A model generated the notes under the pieces. That model did no database searches and was not told where the DNA came from. It was given only the letters and a program-made list of their open reading frames with translations. Both the position numbers and the translations under genes were made by a program. A DNA stretch of 64,000 bases from Candidatus Paceibacterota bacterium (GTDB taxonomy: Bacteria > Verrucomicrobiota > Verrucomicrobiia > Limisphaerales > UBA8199): contig DAOTCE010000001.1 of NCBI GenBank assembly GCA_035452965.1, positions 186,001-250,000 of the forward strand. Reading direction: 5' to 3'. Below are positions 41,518 to 50,108 of this stretch, piece by piece; position 1 is the first letter of the stretch; every line of letters begins with the position of its first letter.

Positions 41518-44337
41518 CTACCACTGGCGCATGCGGTAGAAGCGCTGGGCGGCGTTGGCGACGGGGTCGGTGAGCAGCAACAGGCCGCCGTTGCCGGTGT
41601 TGGTGGCGATCGGGCTCCAATTGGGCGCCGACAGGGAGTCCTTGAAGTCGAGGGCGTAATGCTTGCGGGCCAGCGTTCGGATGAGGAAGCTGAACTCTCC
41701 GGGCACCCGAACCAGATTGAGCAACTCCGGGGCGCGGAGGCTGCTGGTAACGAGCAGGAGCGAGTGCTGCTCGCCGCCCGCCACGCTGACCACATTCGCC
41801 AGCGGGAACGGCAGGTCGCACTGGCCGTTCCAGTTATCGCCCCACGGCACCACGGTGCCATCGGCCCGAAGAGCCAGGCTGTGAGCGCCGCCGCCGGCCA
41901 CCGCCATCACGTTGTTCAGTCCCGACGGCACGCTGGCCTGGCCCATCGAATCGTCGCCCCACGCCACTACTGTCCCATCGCTCCGCACCGCCAGGCTGTG
42001 GTAGGCGCCGGCGGCGATGGCCGTCACACCCGCCAGTGCCGGGGGCACCATGGACTGTCCCGCCAGGTTCCCTTCGGCATCGGTGTTCTCTCCCCAGGCC
42101 ACCACCGTGCCGTTAGCCAGCAGCGCCAGGTTGTGATTGCCCCCGGCGGCAATGGCCACCACGCCGCTCATTCCCGCCGGCACGTTGGTCTGTCCCCAGG
42201 TGTTATCACCCCAGGCCTTCACAGTCCCGTCGCGGCCCAGGGCCAGGCTATGCCAGGTGCCGGCACTGATGGCGATCGCCGGAGCCAGGCCGGCGGGCAC
42301 GTTGGTCTGGCCGTAATCATTCGCGCCCCACGCCACCACGGCGCCGTCGGCCTGAATCGCCAGGTTGTGGTAGCCGCCGGCGGCGATGGCCAGGGCGTTG
42401 CTCAGCCCGGCGGGCACGTTGCACTGGCCGGCATAATTGTTGCCCCAGGCCAGGACGGTGCTGTCCGCGCGCAGGCCGAGGTTGTGCCAGGCCCCGGCGG
42501 CAATGGCGACGAGATTTGTGGCGGTGTTCGGGAAATCGGCCTGACCCTGAGAGTTGTCGCCGCGCTGGATCAAGGGGAAGATGCCCAGGGTCACGTCGGC
42601 GCTGTTGGTGGCGCCATAGTCATTGGAAACCCGGACTGAGTAGGTGCCGGCATCGGCCCCGCTCGCGGAGGCAATGGCCAGCACGTTCGATGTGGCCCCC
42701 GGAATATCCGTGCCGTCCAGGCGCCATTGATAAGCCAGCAAGGGTGTGCCGTTGGCCAGCACCGAGAAGGTGACGGGGGTGCTGGCGGTGACCAGGCGGC
42801 TGACCGGGTTAGTAATAATAAAGGGCAGCGTCGGCCCCGACACGTAGCTGACCTGGTCAACGAACCCGGCGTCCAGCCCGGCGCTTTGCGAGGCGTTCTT
42901 GGTGTAGGACCAGACCGCGGTTTGGGGGCCGCCGCCCAGAAGTACGTTGAGTTGCTGCCAGCCCGTCTCTCCTGAGAGCTGGATCGCCGGGTTGGTGTAT
43001 CCGCCGCCGTAGCTCAGGAAACTCAGCATGTCGGCGTTCGCCTGGGATGAGGCCCGCCACCAGAAAGAGAGGGTGCCGGGGCCGTTAAAGGTAGTGCTCA
43101 GGCTGGTTTGCTGGCTATCTCCGATGAAGTAACTGCGGCCGGAGGCGACGCTGTCATGAGACACATTGGTCTGGCCGAACCATGGGAGGCTCGTGGCCGT
43201 GACCCAAGTGGAATTGCTGTAGTTGAGGGCCGCAGGCAAAGGCACGGTCGGCATGACGTGGACCACGACGGTTTTGGACAGGTAGTTAATGCCCGCATCG
43301 TCCACCACGTGCAGCGTGAACGTGTAATCGCCCGCGGCGGTGCCGGCGGGCGGGGTGAAGGCCAGGTTGAAGTCGGGCGTTTCGCCGGAGCAGACCCGGC
43401 CGTAAGCGGGCGGGGCGGCCGCCAGCCAGGAGCTGAACGCCGGCGGTTCCACCCTTAGCGCCAGGTTGTCCACGCAACTAATGGTCAGGCTGTTGGTGAT
43501 CTCGTGCCTGAGGTCATTGATCAGGGTGACATTGGTGCTCTGGAAGGCCTTGCCGCTGGTTCGCGCCGTCCAATTGGCCCAATATTGGAAATAATAGTCC
43601 GTGAAGGCAAAGCTGCTTATGCGGGCCGCCAGGAGGACCACATGATTCGTGGCCATGGCGGCCAACACCGCTTGCAGGTCGAGATCGTCGCTGTTTCCCA
43701 TGATGCCGTCGCGGCCCGGGTCGCCGCCGGTTGACTCGACCGTAGTGCCTTTGCCGGGAATGCCTTGGTTCAGATTGCAGTCATGGGGCACAGAATCCCC
43801 GAAATTGACTACGACCCGTTTGGCGCCCGAACGCCAGGTCATGCTGGGGTCGGCGTAGCTCTCGTAAAGGGCGCGCGTGTAGGACTCGGGCCCATCCATG
43901 CCCGGAGTAATTTGCAGTCTGTTGATTGCCGCGGAGACAGCGCTCAGGTTGGTCGTCAGCGCCTGGTCCAACCTGTAAGGGTAATCCGCGGGCATTCCCA
44001 CCCAGTTGTTGGTGCCATACGGGGCATCGTAGCCGCAGGAGTCGTAGGAGCTGGGGTAATCCCCGAACGAAGACACCCCGAAATGGAAGCTGACACCTGT
44101 GGCCTGGAGGGCGTTCATGAGGCTAATGGCGTTGGCTTTCGCCGTGTCAATCACCCCACCCATGCTCCCGGTGACGTCGAACGAAAACAAGACGTCCGCC
44201 GCGGGCGGCAGCGACGGGAGGGTTACGCTCAGGCTGTTGCTGGCTGATTGGCCGGGGTAAACCGTCGCCTCGATATCGGCGGCCATTAAATTGCCGCCGG
44301 CCAGGATGGCCAGCAGGCAGGTCATTTTCGTCTTCAT
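41518..44337 (-). CDS. Secreted VWA / Ig-like / RCC1-repeat protein
   Basis: A 939-residue exported protein with signal peptide MKTKMTCLLAILAGGNLMA. Residues about 48-330 are a VWA domain with MIDAS Asp54-x-Thr56-x-Ser58 (DVTGSMGG). A 'choice-of-anchor'-like beta region follows, then an Ig-like domain ('PVTFSVLANGTPLLAYQWRLDG', near 590-660). About seven RCC1-type repeats of roughly 38 residues come next ('VVAIAAGGNHNLALLANGTVVAWGEN', 'AIAAGAYHSLAVRSDGTVVAWGDD'), forming a beta-propeller, and a short C-terminal domain ends in 'RFYRMRQW', common in Verrucomicrobia surface proteins. The ATG at 44337 starts the signal peptide; the open frame upstream is not used. Confidence 0.85.
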   Translation of the reverse strand: MKTKMTCLLAILAGGNLMAADIEATVYPGQSASNSLSVTLPSLPPAADVLFSFDVTGSMGGVIDTAKANAISLMNALQATGVSFHFGVSSFGDYPSSYDSCGYDAPYGTNNWVGMPADYPYRLDQALTTNLSAVSAAINRLQITPGMDGPESYTRALYESYADPSMTWRSGAKRVVVNFGDSVPHDCNLNQGIPGKGTTVESTGGDPGRDGIMGNSDDLDLQAVLAAMATNHVVLLAARISSFAFTDYYFQYWANWTARTSGKAFQSTNVTLINDLRHEITNSLTISCVDNLALRVEPPAFSSWLAAAPPAYGRVCSGETPDFNLAFTPPAGTAAGDYTFTLHVVDDAGINYLSKTVVVHVMPTVPLPAALNYSNSTWVTATSLPWFGQTNVSHDSVASGRSYFIGDSQQTSLSTTFNGPGTLSFWWRASSQANADMLSFLSYGGGYTNPAIQLSGETGWQQLNVLLGGGPQTAVWSYTKNASQSAGLDAGFVDQVSYVSGPTLPFIITNPVSRLVTASTPVTFSVLANGTPLLAYQWRLDGTDIPGATSNVLAIASASGADAGTYSVRVSNDYGATNSADVTLGIFPLIQRGDNSQGQADFPNTATNLVAIAAGAWHNLGLRADSTVLAWGNNYAGQCNVPAGLSNALAIAAGGYHNLAIQADGAVVAWGANDYGQTNVPAGLAPAIAISAGTWHSLALGRDGTVKAWGDNTWGQTNVPAGMSGVVAIAAGGNHNLALLANGTVVAWGENTDAEGNLAGQSMVPPALAGVTAIAAGAYHSLAVRSDGTVVAWGDDSMGQASVPSGLNNVMAVAGGGAHSLALRADGTVVPWGDNWNGQCDLPFPLANVVSVAGGEQHSLLLVTSSLRAPELLNLVRVPGEFSFLIRTLARKHYALDFKDSLSAPNWSPIATNTGNGGLLLLTDPVANAAQRFYRMRQW

Positions 44338-44798
44338 GGCAAATATGAGTTTTCGAATTCTCTGATGTATGTCTGATTCCACACCCTGAGTGCCTGCGCC
44401 AAGGCACGCATCTGCCTGAGGACTGGGGTCAGTCCGTATCTCATGGGAGATCACGCTCCTTCGCGCAGCTATTTCTGTTTTGCTCCGTGCTGGAACAGCT
44501 CGAGGCCGCCGCTCGTCGTTTCCAACTTCAGCGATGGACTGCCGCCTTCGATCGTCCCTCGCAACGTGCCGATTGCCAACCACTGCGCGTTGGCATCCGA
44601 CACGCGGGCCAGCCACAAGCCGCCCGCGAAGGCGGCGCATGACGGAGCGCTGTTCATCAGGACCGAGTTAAGACCCATTCCCGCCCGGAAGCAACCCCTG
44701 AAATTGACGGAACTCGCGGCGGACGGCGCGCGGACCGACAGAGGGTGTCACGCTGCGCTCGCCCGTGTGGGAGCGAGCGGCGGTTTGCGCGGAGGACT
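44338..44798. other. Intergenic region between two minus-strand envelope genes
   Basis: About 460 bases. A 69-codon open frame on the minus strand (44469-44678) has no recognisable family and no good start signal, so it is not called. No repeat or hairpin stood out. Confidence 0.45.
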
Positions 44799-47282
44799 TC
44801 AGAAGCCCCGGTCCGCGGGGGCGGTCGCCTTCCCGGTCGGCAGGCGATTGACGCCATCGCGGGAACACAACACTTCGAGGGTCAGGGGCTTGGAGGAGAA
44901 CATCACCATCCCATGCGCCAATCCCTGACCTGGATCGAACAAGAACTCCGCCGGATTGCCCGCGGTAAGGACCTTCTCCAGCCCCAGGTTCGCCCCGCCG
45001 AGGAACACGGTGTCCTGCAGGCCGGGCGGGCCCTGGATGGAGAAGGTCAGCTTGCGCGCCTGGGCATCCCAATGTTCGGAGATGCGCTTGCCGCCCCAAA
45101 GATGGAACGGGGCGTTCCCTGGCGCGGCGCGCAGGCAGAACAGCCGAAGGCTCTGCCCGGGGATGGAGAGATCGGCAAGGCCCTGGTTGAGTTGGTTGCC
45201 CTTCACGGTCCTGGCGAGCCGCCGCACCACGTCGAAGAGCGTGTAGTCGTTCTGCGGCCCGATGCCGAACGCCTCCGGCGCCTGAAACTCGAGCGCGGTT
45301 TTCTGGTCCTGGGCCGCCATATTGGCGACCGGGATCAGGCAGTCGCCCCAGGTCTGGTTGCGGTAAATCGTCGCGTAAGTCTGGGGCGTCGTTGTCGCGA
45401 ACAGGCCGGCGGCATCGGCGAAGGGCCAAGCCTTCGACTCATACAGCCCGAAGTAGTATTGGGCGAGGTTGTAAGTCCGGGTATAGCGCGATTCGAGTTC
45501 GGTGACGCCCTTGGCATAGGGGAATTTCCTGGGATAAATGCGCCAGTCTATCTGGGTGTATTGGCCGCCGCCGGTAAGCAGGTCGTAGTTATAAACCAGC
45601 GAAGCAGGGCAGCGAGTGGGGTCTTCGCCGCCGGGCCAGATCATGTTCTGGGCGGGGATGCTCCTGGCAAAGCCGTAGTAGTTCCAATAGTCATCGAGCG
45701 AGCCGAAGGAGTAGCCTTCGCCGTAGATCAGCGCGTCGAAGTTACAAAGGATCGGCAGGACAAACGCGCGCGTGTTGTGGCTGACCAGCACCACGTGCGG
45801 ACAGCGGCGGCGCATCAATTCGCGGCGGCGCCAGTTCATCTCGTGCAGCTCGATCAGGCAGTCATAGACCTCCCGGGGATGGCCGTGCTCGCGCCACAAC
45901 GTGCAGTTCGGGTAAGCCAGGTTGTCGTCCAGGTAGATTCCGTCCACCGGGAAACGGTCCAGCATGCGGGTGATGTTGCCGAGGCGGTATTCGGCCAGGC
46001 CGTTGGGCGAGGCGAGGCAGGTCGCGATAAGGTCGCAGTAAGGGTCCATCGTGGCCAGGTAGCGGCCGCCATAGTTGAATCCCTGCCAAAGCGGCCATTT
46101 GCCTTTGGCCTGCATCTCCCGCACGCCCGGCGCGCTCGCGTACAAAAGGTCCGCATTCTCCTCCCAGAGAAAAAGCATGCCCAGCTCGTGGACCTTGTCC
46201 AGGACGCGCTCGAACTCTCCCGCCGGCGGGCGCGGCTCGCCTGGCGTGCCCGGGCGGTGCATCTGAAAGAGCGTAAAGCCCAGCCGGGCGACGCCGCTGA
46301 TCTCCTCGTCCGTCGGGTAAGGATACTTCGCATCGCCAATCCACACGAACATCCGCAGATCGTTCATCCGCGGATGCGGCAGCCGGTTGGGGGCGACGCT
46401 GATGCCGACCCGAAAAGTGAGCGGTTCACCCGCCTTCAGCACGTAAGGCTTGTCGCCCGGAGCGACCCGCGCCACATACTGCGTCAGGGCCACTTGCGCC
46501 TGGCGGCCGTCCCTACCGATTACCTCGGCGACAGCCGTATCCAGCTTCGGCCGGCTCAAGTGGAGCGCGCCGCCGTCCGTGAAGATCGCCAGTGCCGCCG
46601 TTGGGCTGAACACCTGCAGGCAGGAGGTCAGCGTTTGCAGCCGGACGGCCTGTCCGGGCTCAGGCAGTCTGCCGTGCGCGGCGTCGTCGCCCTGCTCATC
46701 TCGCCTCTTGTGAAGGTAATGGCTAAACTGGCCCTGGGCGGGAAGCTGGTAGAGCAGCGCCTGTTCCACGCGCAAGTCCGCCCGTGGTGACAGCTTCACC
46801 GCCGTCACCGCCACGCCGTCGCTGAAGAACGTATGGAGCAGCGTGTAATCCACCTCCGGGCCCCGCTTCGCCGGATCGCGGAGCACCCCCTCCGCCCGGA
46901 GAACTACCTTGTCCGTACCCTTGGTCTCAATGGCCAGCTTGCAGGAATTCAGTTCCGAGGCCAGGCGGTATTGGTCAATCTGAATGTCGGCCGGGCCGGT
47001 GGCAGCGATGACTTCCTGCCCCTCGCAAACCACGCGGAATGCGCTAATGGCGCCCGTCGCCTTGCGAACGCGGTAGGTGAACGTGGGCCCGTTAATCGTG
47101 ACCTCGGTAGCGTTCTCCGAGAAGCTGAGTTCCTCGGGCGGCAGCGGATCGCGCAGGACTGCGCTGACAGGGCGGCTGGCTGGCGCGGCCTGCCCGGCGA
47201 GCGTCGGCGCCAGCCCGCAGCCCAGCAGGAGCAGTGTTAGAAATGTTGGCCATGTCCGGCCCAGGATCGGGTTGTGGTTCAT
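44799..47282 (-). CDS. Exported glycoside-hydrolase-like protein of unassigned family
   Basis: An 827-residue protein with an N-terminal signal (TFLTLLLLGCGLAPTLAGQA; a lipoprotein Cys at residue 22 is possible). The first 300 residues are beta-rich ('FTYRVRKATGAISAFRVVCEGQEVI'). The middle is TIM-barrel-like, with 'RLGFTLFQMHRP', 'ELGMLFLWEENADLLY', 'DRFPVDGIYLDDNLAYPN' (acidic pair at a strand end) and 'HVVLVSHNT'. A beta-sandwich tail follows. The layout resembles carbohydrate-active enzymes of the alpha-galactosidase-like clan, but no family was confirmed. The ATG at 47282 begins the signal; the frame upstream to 47363 is ignored. Confidence 0.7.
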   Translation of the reverse strand: MNHNPILGRTWPTFLTLLLLGCGLAPTLAGQAAPASRPVSAVLRDPLPPEELSFSENATEVTINGPTFTYRVRKATGAISAFRVVCEGQEVIAATGPADIQIDQYRLASELNSCKLAIETKGTDKVVLRAEGVLRDPAKRGPEVDYTLLHTFFSDGVAVTAVKLSPRADLRVEQALLYQLPAQGQFSHYLHKRRDEQGDDAAHGRLPEPGQAVRLQTLTSCLQVFSPTAALAIFTDGGALHLSRPKLDTAVAEVIGRDGRQAQVALTQYVARVAPGDKPYVLKAGEPLTFRVGISVAPNRLPHPRMNDLRMFVWIGDAKYPYPTDEEISGVARLGFTLFQMHRPGTPGEPRPPAGEFERVLDKVHELGMLFLWEENADLLYASAPGVREMQAKGKWPLWQGFNYGGRYLATMDPYCDLIATCLASPNGLAEYRLGNITRMLDRFPVDGIYLDDNLAYPNCTLWREHGHPREVYDCLIELHEMNWRRRELMRRRCPHVVLVSHNTRAFVLPILCNFDALIYGEGYSFGSLDDYWNYYGFARSIPAQNMIWPGGEDPTRCPASLVYNYDLLTGGGQYTQIDWRIYPRKFPYAKGVTELESRYTRTYNLAQYYFGLYESKAWPFADAAGLFATTTPQTYATIYRNQTWGDCLIPVANMAAQDQKTALEFQAPEAFGIGPQNDYTLFDVVRRLARTVKGNQLNQGLADLSIPGQSLRLFCLRAAPGNAPFHLWGGKRISEHWDAQARKLTFSIQGPPGLQDTVFLGGANLGLEKVLTAGNPAEFLFDPGQGLAHGMVMFSSKPLTLEVLCSRDGVNRLPTGKATAPADRGF

Positions 47283-47517
47283 AATTACATTCGGATTAGA
47301 GACTTGCTCAGCCGTGTCCGTGTCTTTCGCTAAAGGCGCAAAGCCGCACAGGATAGCCGTCACCGGCGGCTACCTGGGCTTGTGAAAAGCCCATGCCTGC
47401 TGTTACCAGAACCGGCGAAGCCCGGCAAGGCTTCCTCCCCCGACCGAAGCCTGCAGCTAATGCTTCACAGGCTCATGAAGCAGCCCCTCAACGTCATGGC
47501 CAAATCGGCGAGAACAG

Positions 47518-49800
47518 CTAACTCGCGAGGCGCTTGCGTCCGCGGAGCCAGATGCCCACGGCCGCAACGGCAGAAATCAGGGAGATCACTGCCCCGCAAT
47601 AGAATGCCCGGTCTTCGTATGCCAAAATGACCTCCTGCCGGCCGGCCGGCACTTGCAGGGCCTGGAAGGCATGATTGGCTCGCCAAAGGGGCGCGGGGCG
47701 GCCAGCCACGTAGGCGCGCCAGTTGTGGTAGAACGACTGCGCGATCACCACCAGCGCCGGTTCGGCTGCCTCGGTTTCCAGTTTCACTCTATGAGCCGAG
47801 AACTCCTGGACGGTGATATGCGCCGGCGACGAATTCGAGACCGTGACCAGCGCCCGCGCTGTCGGGGGCAGGAAAACGGTCCGGCGCGGATCAAAATCCG
47901 GCGAGGTCAGCGCTTTCAAGGTCGCGGCAGCGTTCGTAAACACAGGTTCCTGTCCGGCCGTGACCCAGGACAAATGAGTCGGCCGAAATTCCCATTCAAT
48001 CACCCGGCCCGGCATGTTAATGTGCGAAACGGCCAGGAAGTCAGCCAGCCTGGCCGGAGGCTGAGGCCCGGCCAACAAGGTGGATTTAATCTCGCCCAAT
48101 TGCTGCGGGAAGAGTGAGTAAAAGCCGAGGACTTTGGGGATTCGGTCGAGAAGATTGGCATTGGCGTGCAGCGCCAGGCGAGCATAGACAACTTGCTCGC
48201 TGGCGTTGGTCATTTGAAGATAATACATCTTGTTTTCACCTTTTGCGGTGAGCATGACTCGCGCTCTGCCGGTCTCCGGCGCGGGGTTTGGGCGCAATTC
48301 CTTGCGCGCCAGGTTCGGTTCATAGACCCAGCGCGGAGCGGAGGGATTGGGCCGCGGCATGGCAGTCAGGGTATCAAGCCACAGAAGCATGATCAGCGCC
48401 AGGCGCACCGGAATTTCCAGCGGCTGCCGGTTGGTCTGGCGCAACGCTACTATGACACCCAGGATCATAATAAGGAAACCCGCGCTGCTGGCTCCGCTCG
48501 TCGCGGCGACGAGTGCTGAAGTGTCGCGAAGCGGATACTGATATGCGGACCAGACCACTATGCCGATGATAGCCAGCAGGCCCAGGCCAAGCCCAAGGAG
48601 GTAGCGGCGAAGGCGTGGCCATTCATCGGGCGTGACCGTGAGGCAGCGGGTCAGAAACACTGCGGCCAGTAACGGAATGAGAACCGTCGGCAGAATGACG
48701 AACTTAACCGGATAGCGCATGAATCCCAAGCCGGGCACCACCTTCCGGAAAGCAGAGTAGAGCAGGGCATGATCGCCATGAGCCAGGAGCAGGCACACCA
48801 CCGTGAGGGCGCTCAGCAGCCAGACCAGACGGCGGCGGACCAGTCCGATCGCCAACAGCGCCAGCGCGACCACTCCCACGCCCAGGTAATACGAGAGAAT
48901 CCAATACTGGTCCGGTTGCGCATAGGTCCCCAGAGATAAGGAGTAACTGCGATACAAGGGCACCAGATAATTAGCCAAGCCCCAGGCGGGCATTGACCAG
49001 AGGGAATCCGCAAAAGCCTTGCCCCGCTGCGAATGCGCAAGGAGGTCCAGAAAGGGCAGCAACTGCGCGGCGGCGAGTCCGGCGACCCAAAAACCTGCGG
49101 TCAGGAATCGCGCGGACATGCGCCAGCGCCCGCCCGGCGCGCCGACTACCGCTCCAGCGAACAGGGCGGCGACCAGGACCCAGGTCAGGAAGATCACTTC
49201 CGGAGCGCCAGCAAACAGCTGCATCGCTCCGGCCAGAGCAGCAACCGGGAGCCAACGCCCTCCGTTGCGCCAGGCCCGTTCCGTGGCCAGGACCACCCAC
49301 GGCAGCCAACCCATCGCCGCGATGTTATTCGGCCACATCAGGCAATTCAGCATGAGCGCGTTGAAAGAAAACGCCACCCCCGCTGCTGCCGCGGCGAACC
49401 GGTTATCCGTCCAACGATACGCCAGGAAGTACATGCCCATGCCCGCGAGGTAGAAATGGAGGAGGCAGAATACCCCCAGCGACCACGACAGCGGGAGCAG
49501 GAGGTAAATCGCCGATAGGGGATACAACGTCAGCGTGTTCCACTGGGCCAGGAACGGCAGGCCGCAGTAGCTGAGCGGATTCCAGAGCGGAATCTCGCCC
49601 TGCCAAAAGCTCTCCCGATGGTAATGGGCCAGCGGGTAGCCGAAGAGAGAGAAGTCGCGATGGAAAAAGGTGCCCCGTCCCAGCAGCACTTCAGGATACG
49701 CCGCGACGACCAATACTGCGAGCATCGCGGCAAAACGCCCGGGCGTAAACCAGCTATCCGCATCCTGTGCGGGCTCTCGCGCCGGGCGGTTCCAAAACAT
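47518..49800 (-). CDS. YfhO-like polytopic membrane protein, paralogue 1
   Basis: A 760-residue protein with about 12 membrane helices and a C-terminal soluble domain. The N-terminal helix is followed by 'FFHRDFSLFGYPLAHYHRESFWQGEIPLWNPLSYCGLPFLAQWNTLTLYPLS', the hallmark of YfhO-type proteins, and the last part has 'VIAQSFYHNWRAYVAGRPAPLWRANHAFQALQVPAGRQEVILAY'. YfhO relatives are GT-C-fold enzymes linked to glycosylation of wall polymers. Its paralogue at 55487-57778 shares the same layout. The ATG at 49800 is chosen (MFWNRPAREPAQ); the open frame upstream is not conserved in the paralogue. Confidence 0.85.
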   Translation of the reverse strand: MFWNRPAREPAQDADSWFTPGRFAAMLAVLVVAAYPEVLLGRGTFFHRDFSLFGYPLAHYHRESFWQGEIPLWNPLSYCGLPFLAQWNTLTLYPLSAIYLLLPLSWSLGVFCLLHFYLAGMGMYFLAYRWTDNRFAAAAAGVAFSFNALMLNCLMWPNNIAAMGWLPWVVLATERAWRNGGRWLPVAALAGAMQLFAGAPEVIFLTWVLVAALFAGAVVGAPGGRWRMSARFLTAGFWVAGLAAAQLLPFLDLLAHSQRGKAFADSLWSMPAWGLANYLVPLYRSYSLSLGTYAQPDQYWILSYYLGVGVVALALLAIGLVRRRLVWLLSALTVVCLLLAHGDHALLYSAFRKVVPGLGFMRYPVKFVILPTVLIPLLAAVFLTRCLTVTPDEWPRLRRYLLGLGLGLLAIIGIVVWSAYQYPLRDTSALVAATSGASSAGFLIMILGVIVALRQTNRQPLEIPVRLALIMLLWLDTLTAMPRPNPSAPRWVYEPNLARKELRPNPAPETGRARVMLTAKGENKMYYLQMTNASEQVVYARLALHANANLLDRIPKVLGFYSLFPQQLGEIKSTLLAGPQPPARLADFLAVSHINMPGRVIEWEFRPTHLSWVTAGQEPVFTNAAATLKALTSPDFDPRRTVFLPPTARALVTVSNSSPAHITVQEFSAHRVKLETEAAEPALVVIAQSFYHNWRAYVAGRPAPLWRANHAFQALQVPAGRQEVILAYEDRAFYCGAVISLISAVAAVGIWLRGRKRLAS

Positions 49801-50108
49801 GCCTGAGGACTCTGTCACAACCTCCTGCCACTTCAAGCTGGATTTCCGGGCCGCGGCGCAGCGCGACAGACAATATCGTGTAATGCTGCCCCCGGTTACC
49901 CTGTTCGACCACTGCTGTTCCCAGGTTCCTGAAGGCGTTCCCATTCCCGGCTCGGGGTCGTAACGCGATCTGCCGGGCGCAGAATGACGGCCCAGAACCT
50001 CTGCCGGGAGCATCACATTCTCAAACGCCTTCCAGAGAATGGAGTTCCCTTCCTGGCAAATGAAGAACGCGCTTGCCACCTGCCTGCGCCGACCTAAACC
50101 TGTCTGAA
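49801..50108. other. Divergent intergenic region between two membrane-protein genes
   Basis: About 310 bases carrying the promoters of the YfhO-like gene (minus) and the GT-C-like gene (plus). No specific element was recognised. Confidence 0.4.

Noticed and set aside
44469..44678. A 69-codon minus-strand open frame
   Set aside because: It has no recognised family, no good ribosome-binding site and no conserved context; left as intergenic.
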